DNA of 64,000 nt, taken from NCBI RefSeq assembly GCF_037404875.1, contig NZ_JBBELO010000032.1, positions 1-64,000 on the forward strand, given 5' to 3'. The position numbers and the translations under genes were made by a program. The DNA comes from Orlajensenia sp037404875. GTDB lineage: Bacteria; Actinomycetota; Actinomycetes; Actinomycetales; Microbacteriaceae. Positions 1 to 7,415 of this stretch are shown in pieces. The notes under the pieces are model-generated. The model saw only the letters and a list, made by a program, of their open reading frames with translations, was not told where the DNA came from and searched no databases. Positions within the stretch are counted from its first letter, which is position 1; each line of letters opens with the position of its first letter.

Positions 1-164
1 CCACGCCCAGGAACCCCTGTCCGCGTGAACACGAAGCCTCCATCAAACACAGTGCGGTTCAGGGTGTCGGCTACGCCGCGAAGCGCTGAATCTGACCCAC
101 CCCATAACTTCTGGCCACGTGTCGGACCTTACCCATACACTTCAAACTAGAGGGAGATGACGTG

Positions 165-320
165 ATGAAAAGATACCTGACCGTGAACCCCCAGCCACGA
201 GAACGCCCCAACCTCGCTGACCCCAGAGTCCGTGAGCAACGGTTGCAGGCCGCGGAACGCCTCATTCGCAATGAGGAAGCGCGCCGTCGCCAGCGCCGAC
301 TGAGTGCTCGCGCGACCTAG
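165..320 (+). CDS. Small basic protein, unknown function (51 aa)
   Basis: A 51-residue ORF opening ATG AAA AGA TAC, with a good ribosome-binding site (AGGGAG) about 8 nt upstream and a strong hairpin terminator directly after the stop. The first third is Pro-rich; from about residue 21 on it is strongly charged and Arg/Glu/Gln-rich, with a stretch around residues 23-47 that should form one amphipathic helix. No signal peptide, cysteine or known motif is visible. Having its own RBS and terminator makes it a monocistronic small gene rather than a chance ORF. I do not recognise the family; a small nucleic-acid- or protein-binding peptide is possible but unproven. Confidence 0.6.
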   Translation: MKRYLTVNPQPRERPNLADPRVREQRLQAAERLIRNEEARRRQRRLSARAT

Positions 321-337
321 ACAGATCCGAACGAGAG

Positions 338-376
338 CCTCCACCCGTTGCGATCGGGTGGAGGTTTTCGTCGTTT
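338..376 (+). terminator. Rho-independent terminator after the 51-aa gene
   Basis: A perfect 9-bp stem (CCTCCACCC / GGGTGGAGG) with a 9-nt loop is followed by TTTTCGTCGTTT. It sits 18 nt after the stop of the small gene at 165-320 and fits a factor-independent terminator. Confidence 0.8.
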
Positions 377-545
377 GAGACGGTTTTCAAACTTGACGTG
401 TTTCCTGGTCTTGCTCAGGCGATCCCGTTTCGGGAAGTATCACGCACACTGAGACGATGTCCATCGGCGAAAGACGGGACTCTCGCCGATTGCTTGGTCT
501 CAAAGGAGTGAGAAGTCCCACTCCCACTGAGATCCGTCAGCCCGG
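377..545. other. Intergenic region with hairpin at 498-532
   Basis: No gene is visible. An interrupted hairpin (TCTCA...GGAGTG / CACTCC...TGAGA, 498-532) lies just beyond the stop of the minus-strand TetR gene and may end that transcript, although no T-tract follows it on that strand. Confidence 0.4.
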
Positions 546-1169
546 TCAGATGTGCGGCTGCTGGCCCAGGATGAGCCGCGCCGCGTCGCGGTAGAGGTCG
601 TCGGCGGTGCGACCGGTGGAGAAGTAGTCGCCGATGGCCTGCGTCATGACGGGGAAACGGCGCTGCAGTTCCTCGAGGTCGGGAGCGGCGGGTGCCGCGT
701 CGGGAGTCGGATCTGGGGGAGCCTGCTCCTCGAGCACGTATCCGATGGTGAAGCGCTCACCGGAGAGCACGATGAGCCGGGCGCGCTGAGGCTCGATTCC
801 GCGGTCGACGAGCGTGGCCATCGCGAGCTCGGAGAAGTCGGCGCGTCGCAGTGCCAGACGGGCGCCCGACACCACTCGAGCGCCATCGCGGTGGCGGAGC
901 ATCGCCGCGCGCAAAGCGGTGAAGGCGCTCAACAGCCACTGCGCCCAGTTCTCCTCGTCATCCGCTCGGGGAACCGCTCGGATGGCGTCGTCCATGACGG
1001 CGTCGGCGAGTGCCCCGAGGAGTTCGGCCTTGCTGCCGATGTGCCAGTAGAGGGTCGGCGCCTGAACGCCGAGTCGCACGGCCAGCGTGCGGAGGCTCAG
1101 GGCATCCAGGCCGTCATCGTCGAGGAGGCGCAGCGCCGCATCGATGACCTGCTGACGGTCCAGCGCCAC
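546..1169 (-). CDS. TetR family transcriptional regulator (TetR_C type)
   Basis: A 207-aa one-domain repressor. The N-terminal helix-turn-helix lies at about residues 24-45 (LSLRTLAVRLGVQAPTLYWHI), a wording typical of the tetracycline-repressor branch; the remainder should be the all-helical ligand-binding and dimer domain. The start is GTG at 1169 with a strong AGGAGGTG 8 nt upstream. A perfect 13-bp inverted repeat lies 48 nt in front of the gene, in the region shared with a divergent small ORF, so the protein very probably represses itself and possibly that ORF. The ligand is unknown. No efflux pump or oxidoreductase, the usual partner, is adjacent on the divergent side. Confidence 0.9.
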   Translation of the reverse strand: MALDRQQVIDAALRLLDDDGLDALSLRTLAVRLGVQAPTLYWHIGSKAELLGALADAVMDDAIRAVPRADDEENWAQWLLSAFTALRAAMLRHRDGARVVSGARLALRRADFSELAMATLVDRGIEPQRARLIVLSGERFTIGYVLEEQAPPDPTPDAAPAAPDLEELQRRFPVMTQAIGDYFSTGRTADDLYRDAARLILGQQPHI

Positions 1170-1216
1170 AGCGCCTCACCTCCTTGCAGAATCGCTCTTA
1201 CGGTGTTAGACATACC

Positions 1217-1245
1217 CTAACGCTCTAACGGTGTTAGAGCGTTAG
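1217..1245. promoter_or_regulatory. Perfect palindromic operator for the TetR gene
   Basis: CTAACGCTCTAAC and GTTAGAGCGTTAG are exact reverse complements separated by GGT, giving a 29-bp palindrome. Its place between the TetR start (1169) and a divergent ORF (1312) and its size fit a TetR-dimer operator. A related half-motif (GTGTTAG) occurs just before it at about 1203. Confidence 0.8.
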
Positions 1246-1311
1246 GCGATTCCGATTACGACTCCGTCGTCGCGATGTCGCCGCAGCCCCGACATCCCTG
1301 AGGAGACCCGC

Positions 1312-1536
1312 ATGAACCCGCTCGCATCGGCAGTTCACGACGCCACGCATCGCGTACCCGGTGTGCCCGAGCACAGCGACCAGCGCGCCGCGCACCGGCC
1401 TCATCGAGGCCGAGCCAACACTCCGCACCTGCCGCACGTACAGGACCGGAATGCCCGCCGCCAGTCCCCGCCGCGCGTGCTCGTGGCCTGGCAGAACTGG
1501 ATCGGCCGCCACCTGGGTGGTTCCGAGCGCGGATAG
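1312..1536 (+). CDS. Possible small His/Arg-rich protein (74 aa)
   Basis: A 74-codon frame starting at ATG 1312 with AGGAG six nt upstream. It is divergent from the TetR gene and downstream of its palindrome, so a promoter overlapping the operator could drive it. Most third positions are G or C, as in real genes here. The product is rich in His and Arg, has no membrane segment and matches nothing I recognise. It could also be the remnant of a lost TetR target gene. The rest of the gap to the diguanylate cyclase (1537-1577) is empty. Confidence 0.45.
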   Translation: MNPLASAVHDATHRVPGVPEHSDQRAAHRPHRGRANTPHLPHVQDRNARRQSPPRVLVAWQNWIGRHLGGSERG

Positions 1537-1577
1537 CCGCTGCGCGCCGAACGCCCTACGCCATCACGGTTTCGGCG

Positions 1578-2963
1578 TCAGAAGTTCCTGCCGGAGGGTG
1601 TCCGTGCGCGAGAGTCGAACACGATCGCGCGGTCCCCTCCATCCCGTTTCGCGGCGTACATCGCTTGATCGGCCGCTCGGATGAGTTGGTCGATCGAGGT
1701 TCCGGTATCGTCAGCATCCGTTATCGCGATGCCGACGCTGGCCGTGATGTCGAATTCCGGCGGAAGGCGCCGGAACGGTTCGGCGATGGCTGCTCGAGCG
1801 CGGTCTGCCAGGGCGACGGCGTCGGCCGTGTCGGCCACGTGCAACGCGGCGATGAACTCGTCGCCGCCGTAGCGGGCGATCGAGTCTTCCGGACGGAAGA
1901 CATTGCTCAGCCGTTCGGCGACTTCCTTGAGCACCGCGTCGCCGGTCGCGTGTCCGAGGTTGTCGTTGACGGCCTTGAAGCCGTCGAGGTCGACGAAGAG
2001 CACGGCGATCTGCTCGGCGGGGGCACGCTGCGTCTGCTGGACGTTCTCGTCGAACAGGCGCCGATTGGGCAGCCCGGTGACCTCGTCGAGCATCGCCGCC
2101 CGTCGCAGGCGCGCCTCCAGACGCAGTCGCACGAGCACCTGCCCGGCGAGTTGTGCCAGCGCCTCCGCTAACGGCACCGCCTGGTCATCGAACGTTCGGG
2201 GCTGGTCGAAATAACACGCGAAGGCGCCGAACGGCGTGCCGTCTTCGATGATCGGCGCGCCGATGACCGCGTGCACTCCGGCTCGTCGGAAGATCTCACC
2301 CAACCCGATGCCCGGAAGAATGAGGTCAGCCTCGTCGGGGCCCTCTATGGTCACCACATGTCCGAGCTGCACGGTCGTTCTGGCTCGCGGCGGCGCATCC
2401 TGCGGCCAGACTGCGGCGAGCATGTTCTCGCCGGCCACCAGCGCATATGAGCCTTCTTCGCCGGTGTGCACGCTGCAGGCGGTCGCGTTGAACGCGCGAC
2501 GCGCGGTCTCCGACAAGAGCTCGCCGAGCTCCCGTTCCGATCGCGTGTTCGCGAAGGCGACGGATGCGGTGAGCAGCAGTTGCAGCCGCTGGCTCTCACG
2601 CAGGCCCAAAGCGCGCGTCTGGTCGCCTACCGCGGCGAGCTCGGGATCGAACGCGACGATCGTGTGCCCGTCGAAGATCCGGACGGCGCGGATGACGATC
2701 GAGCTGTGCGTCTCCTGGTAACTGTGCGTCGTCGACGCGAGCCGGAAGCCACCCGGGTTGCCGGTGGCGAGGGCAGCGGCGAGCTCATCATCATCGACCC
2801 CGAGCACGTTCGCCAACGGCATCCCGACGAGCGTTCCCGAGTGACGGCTGGCCCAGGCCTCCAGGGCGATGTTCGCCTCGACGATGACGCGAGATCGGTC
2901 GATGAGGGCGCGCGGGAATGGCTCCATGAGCGCGACTTCGTCGCGCAGGGCGGTCTTCAACAC
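1578..2963 (-). CDS. PAS-GAF-GGDEF diguanylate cyclase
   Basis: A 461-aa soluble protein predicted to make cyclic di-GMP from two GTP. Residues about 10-110 look like a PAS-type sensor, about 130-280 like a GAF domain, and about 295-455 form the GGDEF domain. The active site is intact (GGDEF, 366-370) and the product-inhibition I-site RxxD is present five residues before it (RPED, 357-360), so it should be an active, feedback-inhibited cyclase. No EAL or HD-GYP phosphodiesterase domain is fused. No transmembrane segment is visible, so the signal is probably intracellular. The start is GTG; an internal ATG at codon 13 is an alternative. Confidence 0.92.
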   Translation of the reverse strand: MLKTALRDEVALMEPFPRALIDRSRVIVEANIALEAWASRHSGTLVGMPLANVLGVDDDELAAALATGNPGGFRLASTTHSYQETHSSIVIRAVRIFDGHTIVAFDPELAAVGDQTRALGLRESQRLQLLLTASVAFANTRSERELGELLSETARRAFNATACSVHTGEEGSYALVAGENMLAAVWPQDAPPRARTTVQLGHVVTIEGPDEADLILPGIGLGEIFRRAGVHAVIGAPIIEDGTPFGAFACYFDQPRTFDDQAVPLAEALAQLAGQVLVRLRLEARLRRAAMLDEVTGLPNRRLFDENVQQTQRAPAEQIAVLFVDLDGFKAVNDNLGHATGDAVLKEVAERLSNVFRPEDSIARYGGDEFIAALHVADTADAVALADRARAAIAEPFRRLPPEFDITASVGIAITDADDTGTSIDQLIRAADQAMYAAKRDGGDRAIVFDSRARTPSGRNF

Positions 2964-3041
2964 AGAGACATCTCGTGGCGCATGCCTTGATCGTGACGGG
3001 TGGGCACGGAATCGTCAAGTTTGCCGTGGTTCTGCCGCGGC

Positions 3042-3467
3042 TCAGCGACGTGGGGCGGCCTGCTCGATGATCGCGAGCAGGGCGCTACGGAAGTCGGACT
3101 CGCGGCCGATGTCGGGAAAGAGTTCGCTCTCGACCCTTCCCGCTCGCTCCCTCGCCTGCGTTCCGGCTGCCGTCCGCGTGATGACGTGACGGCGGCGGTC
3201 GCCCGGGTCGGCTTCGCGCACGACGAGTCCCTCGCGCACCAGGCGGTCGACGGTGCGTGACATCGTCTGCGCCTCCACGCGGGCCGCACGGGCCAGCGCC
3301 GCCTGACTGGCCGGTCCGGCGGAGAGCTGGTCGAGCACGATCAGGCCCGCGTGGGTGAGGCCCTGCCGCTCGAGCGCCTCTGCCCACGCCTGTTCGACGC
3401 GGCGTGCAGCGGTGGAGAGCAGGCGACCGGTCGGCCAGCGCTCGATCGACTGGTCGTCCGCGTTCAC
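3042..3467 (-). CDS. MarR family transcriptional regulator
   Basis: A 141-aa winged-helix regulator. The recognition region (ASQAALARAARVEAQTMSRTVDRL, about residues 52-75) and the wing with the Asp-Pro-Gly-Asp-Arg-Arg turn (about 86-91) are typical of MarR proteins that sense phenolics or oxidants. The start is GTG at 3467, preceded by a weak purine-rich site. The gene just upstream is an alpha/beta hydrolase in the same direction, separated by a hairpin terminator, so they are probably separate transcripts; whether the regulator controls the hydrolase is not shown. Confidence 0.9.
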   Translation of the reverse strand: MNADDQSIERWPTGRLLSTAARRVEQAWAEALERQGLTHAGLIVLDQLSAGPASQAALARAARVEAQTMSRTVDRLVREGLVVREADPGDRRRHVITRTAAGTQARERAGRVESELFPDIGRESDFRSALLAIIEQAAPRR

Positions 3468-3507
3468 GCCGTCCGCCTCTGCATGCTGACAAATCTAACC
3501 CTCGACG

Positions 3508-3542
3508 GAAGGGCGGCGACGCGGAATGCGCCGCCGCCCTTC
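3508..3542 (-). terminator. Hairpin terminator after the chloroperoxidase-type hydrolase
   Basis: An 11-bp perfect stem (GAAGGGCGGCG / CGCCGCCCTTC) lies 25 nt beyond the stop of the minus-strand hydrolase at 3567. On that strand it is followed by a mixed sequence that includes TTAGATTT, a weak T-tract. Confidence 0.6.
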
Positions 3543-3566
3543 ATGCACCGCCGGGCGGTGGTTCGA

Positions 3567-4388
3567 CTACTTCGCCAGGAAGGCGAGGATGTCCTGGTCG
3601 AGCTGCTCCTGGTAGGCGCCGTAGATGCCGTGCGGGGCCCCGGGGTAGACCTTGAGGGTGCCGTTCTGCACGAGGTCGATCGACTTCTCGGCGGCGGCGG
3701 CGATCGGGACGATCTGGTCGTCGTCCCCGTGCGCGAGGAAGATCGGCACGGTCAGTGCCTTGAGGTCCTCGGTGAAGTCGGTCTCCGAGAAGGCCTTCAC
3801 GCAGTCGTAGGCGCCCTTCAGCCCCACGAGCATGCCCTGGCGCCAGAAGTCGTCGCGAGCGCCCTGCGAGACGGTCGAGCCCTCGCGGTTCGCACCGAAG
3901 AACGGAAAGGCGAGGTCCTGGTAGAACTGCGAGCGATCCTTGAGCACGCCCTCGCGGATGCCGTCGAAGGCCTCGATGGGGGTTCCCTCGGGGTTCGCAT
4001 CCGACTTCACCATGATCGGGGGAACGGCACCGGCCGTCACGATCTTGGCGACGCGGTCACCGCCGTGCTGGGCGGCGTAGCGCACGACCTCGCCGCCTCC
4101 CGTCGAGTGTCCGATGAGCACGATGTCGTGCAGGTCGAGCGCCTCGACGAGTTCGGCGAGGTCACGCGCGTACGTGTCCATGTCGTTGCCCTGGAAGGGC
4201 TGCGAGCTGCGGCCGTGACCGCGGCGGTCGTGCGCGATGGCGCGGTAGCCGTGCTCGGCGAGCAGCTTCAGCTCCACCTGCCAGGCGTCGGAGCTCAGCG
4301 GCCAGCCGTGGCTCAGGATGACCGGCTGCCCGGTGCCCTGGTCGGTGTAGTAGATCTGCGTTCCATCGGATGTGGTGATGTACGGCAT
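3567..4388 (-). CDS. Alpha/beta hydrolase, cofactor-free haloperoxidase/arylesterase type
   Basis: A 273-aa alpha/beta hydrolase. The nucleophile elbow GHSTGGG (Ser95), acid region GDDDQ (about 221-225) and catalytic His253 (GAPHG) are all present, and the N-terminal wording (DGTQIYYTDQGTGQP, HGWPLSSDAW) is that of the cofactor-free chloroperoxidase/arylesterase branch. Members hydrolyse esters or lactones and can make peracids; the true substrate here is unknown. It starts at ATG 4388 behind AAGGAAG and lies 48 nt downstream of a second hydrolase on the same strand, so the two probably form an operon facing a divergent TetR regulator. Confidence 0.9.
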   Translation of the reverse strand: MPYITTSDGTQIYYTDQGTGQPVILSHGWPLSSDAWQVELKLLAEHGYRAIAHDRRGHGRSSQPFQGNDMDTYARDLAELVEALDLHDIVLIGHSTGGGEVVRYAAQHGGDRVAKIVTAGAVPPIMVKSDANPEGTPIEAFDGIREGVLKDRSQFYQDLAFPFFGANREGSTVSQGARDDFWRQGMLVGLKGAYDCVKAFSETDFTEDLKALTVPIFLAHGDDDQIVPIAAAAEKSIDLVQNGTLKVYPGAPHGIYGAYQEQLDQDILAFLAK

Positions 4389-4436
4389 GCGTTCTTCCTT
4401 TATCTTGTGCGGTGTCGTGCGGGGTGGTGCTGCGGC

Positions 4437-5153
4437 TCAGCCGAGGTCGGCGATGGCGTCGGTGATGAAGGCGGCCACCTCGGCGGGGTGCGTCTGCATG
4501 ACGAGGTGCGGTGCGTCGAGCTCGATCACGCGACGCAGGCCGGCGCGGGTGTAGCCGAAGCGCTCGACGTCGGGGTTGATCGTGTGGTCGGCGCTCGAGA
4601 CGATTCCCCAGGCCGGCTTGGTCTTCCATGCCACGGCGGATGCGCCCTCGCCGAACGCAACGGCCGAGAGCGGGCGCTGCGAGACGGCGAGCACCTTGGC
4701 GTCCTCCTCGTCGAGGCCGCCCGCGAAGACCGCGGGGAAGGCATCGACCTTGACGGAGACATCCGTTCCCGGCTCGGCACCCTCGATCGGGTACGGCGCG
4801 TAGACGAGGTTGGTGGCGAGGTCGGAGTCGGGGAACCCGCCCTGCAGCGCCCCGAGGCTCTCGCCCTCGTCGAGGGCGTAGGCCGCCACGTAGACCAGGC
4901 CGACGACGTTCTCGGCCACGCCGGCGACGGTGATGACCGCGCCGCCGTAGGAGTGTCCGGCGAGGATGACCGGGCCATCGATCTGCTCGACGAACGAGCG
5001 GATGTACGCGGAGTCACCCGACAGGCTGCGGTTGAACACGGGCGGCACGCGCACGTCGTGACCCTGTTCGAGCAGCAGCTTCGTGACGGGTGCCCAACTG
5101 GCGGCGTCGGCGAACGCTCCGTGGACGAGAACGATCGTGGGGGTGGTGGTCAT
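4437..5153 (-). CDS. Alpha/beta hydrolase (salicylate-esterase/pyrethroid-hydrolase-like)
   Basis: A 238-aa compact alpha/beta hydrolase. The oxyanion turn (VLVHGAFADAASW, about 8-20), nucleophile Ser68 in GHSYGG and His216 (DAPHLVMQ) match the small esterase group that includes plant salicylate esterases and bacterial homologues. I chose ATG 5153, just after GAAGGAGAAAGC, instead of an upstream in-frame codon that would add an improbable Arg-rich leader. It is the first gene of a likely two-hydrolase operon, divergent from a TetR gene 152 bp away that is the obvious candidate controller. The substrate is unknown. Confidence 0.88.
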   Translation of the reverse strand: MTTTPTIVLVHGAFADAASWAPVTKLLLEQGHDVRVPPVFNRSLSGDSAYIRSFVEQIDGPVILAGHSYGGAVITVAGVAENVVGLVYVAAYALDEGESLGALQGGFPDSDLATNLVYAPYPIEGAEPGTDVSVKVDAFPAVFAGGLDEEDAKVLAVSQRPLSAVAFGEGASAVAWKTKPAWGIVSSADHTINPDVERFGYTRAGLRRVIELDAPHLVMQTHPAEVAAFITDAIADLG

Positions 5154-5305
5154 GCTTTCTCCTTCGGTTGTGTCCTCACCGTAGGCTCGGCCGGTTCGCC
5201 CCGTCGTGGCCCTGCTGTTACCACGCAGGATGGTGGCTCGAACGGGGTCACCCTCGCGGCACCCCGCGCGGTCCTCGAACGCGCCGGGATTGGTACCCTG
5301 TCCGG

Positions 5306-5914
5306 ATGGGTCGCGCGCGGATGTTCGAGGAGGAGGACCTGCTCGAGCGCGCCACCGACCTGTTCTGGAGCCGCGGCTTCGAGGCGACCTCCGTCGCCGA
5401 CATCTCGCAGGCATCCGGTGTCGCGAACGGCAGCCTGTATGCGGCGTACGGATCCAAGCTCAACCTGTTCCTGATCGTCTTCGAGCGCTACTGCCGTGCG
5501 CGGGTCGCGCTCGTCGAGTCGACGATGGCCGCCTCGACCGACTCGATCGAGCAGGCGGTGCGCGCCTTCTTCGCGGTCATCATCGCGGATTGCGCGTCGC
5601 ACCAGCCGAGTTGGGGCTGCCTCATGCTCAACAGCGTGGCCGAGATCGGCGCCCGGCATCCCGACGTTCTGAGCATCAGCTCCCGTGCCGTGAGCGACAT
5701 GGAGACGGCGATCGAACGTCGGTTGGAGCAGGCAGCGGATGCCGGCGAGGCGCCGTCGGCGAGCACGGATCGCGCGGTGCTCGCGGCGCAGATCGTGCTC
5801 ATCTCGCAGGGCCTCATCCAGCTGAGCCGCATGAACGATTCGCCGGAGCGTCTGGAGGAGATCGCAGCCGCCTCCACCCGGATGCTGCCGCTGGGACGCG
5901 GAACTCAGGCCTGA
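5306..5914 (+). CDS. TetR/AcrR family regulator
   Basis: A 202-aa regulator with an N-terminal helix-turn-helix at about residues 25-47 (TSVADISQASGVANGSLYAAYGSK) and a C-terminal domain of the kind seen in YxaF/LmrA-like TetR proteins (a conserved WGCLMLNS near 112). ATG 5306 follows TACCCT by only 6 nt and no Shine-Dalgarno is present, so the mRNA is probably leaderless. It is divergent from the two-hydrolase operon, the likely target. Its 3' end overlaps the convergent HTH gene by 10 nt. Confidence 0.9.
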   Translation: MGRARMFEEEDLLERATDLFWSRGFEATSVADISQASGVANGSLYAAYGSKLNLFLIVFERYCRARVALVESTMAASTDSIEQAVRAFFAVIIADCASHQPSWGCLMLNSVAEIGARHPDVLSISSRAVSDMETAIERRLEQAADAGEAPSASTDRAVLAAQIVLISQGLIQLSRMNDSPERLEEIAAASTRMLPLGRGTQA

Positions 5915-6192
5915 GCGTCCTCGCCACCCGCAGCCGGCGGCTCCGCGTCGATCGAAGCGCGTTTCGGCCGGCCGCCCTTGATGCTGCGGGCCTGCACCTG
6001 CGCGGCGATCGCGTCGATGTCCTCGGCCAGCCAGACCACGCCGCGGGCGAGCGGATCGGGCAGCAGTCCCGGCACGCCGCCCGTCTTGCCGGCGTCGTGG
6101 TGGGCGAGCCACACGCGCACGGTCGAGGTGGAGACGCCGAAGCGCGCGGCGACGTCGGCGACGGTCAGGAGGGCGGGTCGTTCGGCGGCCAT
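5905..6192 (-). CDS. Small helix-turn-helix DNA-binding protein (95 aa)
   Basis: A single-domain protein whose N-terminus (LLTVADVAARFGVSTSTVRVWLAHH, about 8-32) is a MerR/excisionase-like helix-turn-helix. The middle reads as a short wing, and the last 25 residues are an acidic, probably disordered tail. TAGCAT lies 6 nt before ATG 6192, so the transcript is probably leaderless. No integrase or phage gene is near, which argues against an excisionase role; a chromosomal accessory regulator is likelier. The target is unknown. Confidence 0.7.
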   Translation of the reverse strand: MAAERPALLTVADVAARFGVSTSTVRVWLAHHDAGKTGGVPGLLPDPLARGVVWLAEDIDAIAAQVQARSIKGGRPKRASIDAEPPAAGGEDAQA

Positions 6193-6251
6193 TCTCGGAT
6201 GCTACCTGTCAAGCCCCTGCTTCGGCGCCCGCGCCGTGCATAGCGTTGAGT

Positions 6252-6761
6252 ATGACCGAAGCCCGCATCCACCACCCGAACCAGTCCGCCGAGTCCGCCG
6301 CGCACCTCATCGAGTTGGCACGCGGCATCCCGATCGCCATGCTCACCACGGTGGATGCCGAGGGCAAGCTGGTGAGTCGTCCCATGTCGCCGCGGCAGAT
6401 CACCGACGACGGCGTGATCTGGATCTTCGCCGAGCGCGATTCACGGGACGCGGCGGAGATCACGGTCAACGCGAACGTGGGTCTCACGCTGGCATCAGGC
6501 TCCTCCTATGTGTCCTTCGCGGGAACCGCGCAAATCGTCGATGACCTCGCCAAGGCCCGCGAGCTCTGGGACAGCGTTGTCGAAGCCTGGCTTCCCGACG
6601 GTCCCGAGGACCCCAACGCGGTGCTGATCAAGATCACGGCGGAGACGGGGGAGTACTGGGACTCGCCGGGAGGTCGCATCGCGACGGTCATCAGCTTTCT
6701 CAAGGCCAAGCTCACCGGAGAGCGGTTCGAAGGTGGCGAGAACGAGACGGTCACCCTCTGA
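6252..6761 (+). CDS. Pyridoxamine 5'-phosphate oxidase-like stress protein
   Basis: A 169-aa protein of the general stress protein 26/PNPOx-like split-barrel family, whose members bind FMN, F420 or haem. The opening strand (GIPIAMLTTVDAEGKLVSRPM) and the IWIFAERDS core are characteristic. I place the start at ATG 6252; a TTG two codons upstream is possible. TAGCGT 5 nt before the ATG and the lack of a Shine-Dalgarno suggest a leaderless mRNA. The reaction cannot be read from sequence; related proteins are induced by general stress. Confidence 0.85.
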   Translation: MTEARIHHPNQSAESAAHLIELARGIPIAMLTTVDAEGKLVSRPMSPRQITDDGVIWIFAERDSRDAAEITVNANVGLTLASGSSYVSFAGTAQIVDDLAKARELWDSVVEAWLPDGPEDPNAVLIKITAETGEYWDSPGGRIATVISFLKAKLTGERFEGGENETVTL

Positions 6762-6879
6762 GCACCCCTTTCTGGGTGCCCGCTGTGAGATCGGAATAGC
6801 GGTATTTCATCAGGCGTTCTTCTATACGTGGGCATCGCTCGTGAGCGCGGGCGAGACCACATCGGAAGGTAGGAGCACA

Positions 6880-7296
6880 GTGAGACGTGTGAACGAAGAG
6901 GTCGAGCTCGAGAAGGGCGTCGTGACGAAGTACCGTCGTCACGTCAACGGTGGCGGCTTCGTTTCCCCCAAGGCGCGCGTTGACGCGTCGGCGCACATCG
7001 CTTCGACGGCGTACGTCGAGCAGGGCGCAACGGTGGCCCGCGATGTCTTCGTGGGCGCCGGAAGCTGGATCGACCGCGACGTGATGCTCGGAGCGCAGGC
7101 CTTCGTCGGCGCCAACGTGCACATCGGAGCCGGCTCGACCGTCGGCGATCGGGCGCGGGTGGGAAGCCACACGCGCATCGGAGCAGAGGTGCGCATCGCA
7201 CCGGGAGTGCATGTGGATCGTGACATCGTCGTGCGTGACGGCGCGGCCGTGCGCGAGCACCTGCGCGCGGACGGAAAGTACGGCAAGGCCGCCTGA
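6880..7296 (+). CDS. Left-handed beta-helix (hexapeptide repeat) protein
   Basis: A 138-aa protein. From about residue 25 to 120 it consists of imperfect six-residue repeats with Ile/Val/Ala at the turn positions (ARVDASAHIASTAYVEQGATV, ANVHIGAGSTVGD, SHTRIGAEVRIAPG), the signature of a left-handed parallel beta-helix. Such folds occur in acyl/acetyltransferases and gamma-carbonic anhydrases, but no acetyltransferase partner domain or clear His triad is visible, so the function is open. GTG 6880 follows AGGAG closely. A strong terminator ends the gene. Confidence 0.8.
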   Translation: MRRVNEEVELEKGVVTKYRRHVNGGGFVSPKARVDASAHIASTAYVEQGATVARDVFVGAGSWIDRDVMLGAQAFVGANVHIGAGSTVGDRARVGSHTRIGAEVRIAPGVHVDRDIVVRDGAAVREHLRADGKYGKAA

Positions 7297-7310
7297 GCAC
7301 CCGCAGGAAA

Positions 7311-7348
7311 CGGGCGGCACCGAGTGCTCGGTGCCGCCCGATGATTTT
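7311..7348 (+). terminator. Rho-independent terminator after the hexapeptide-repeat gene
   Basis: A perfect 14-bp stem (CGGGCGGCACCGAG / CTCGGTGCCGCCCG) with a 2-nt apex is followed by ATGATTTT. Confidence 0.88.
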
Positions 7349-7415
7349 GCCCGGCGCGAATGGTCCTGCGCCGTGCACGGCGCCGGATAGTGTGAGGCGA
7401 ACGCGAGGAGCATGC

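Noticed and set aside
261..275. CTCATTCGCAATGAG in the small gene resembles the tRNA-Ala anticodon arm (CTCGTTCGCAATGAG, 17150-17164), a possible attachment-site pair
   Set aside because: Only 15 nt with one mismatch, no integrase, and the 17 kb between are housekeeping genes; the small palindrome arises easily by chance.
3351..5474. 707-codon plus-strand frame across both hydrolases
   Set aside because: Runs antisense to two recognisable alpha/beta hydrolases and has shadow-type composition.
5905..6192. Excisionase-like HTH as a sign of a prophage or integrative element
   Set aside because: No integrase, att site, capsid or transposase gene nearby, and codon use matches the chromosome.
7349..7415. 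Magnesium riboswitch before corA
   Set aside because: Only 67 nt between a terminator and the start codon, with no M-box or mgtA-like structure visible.
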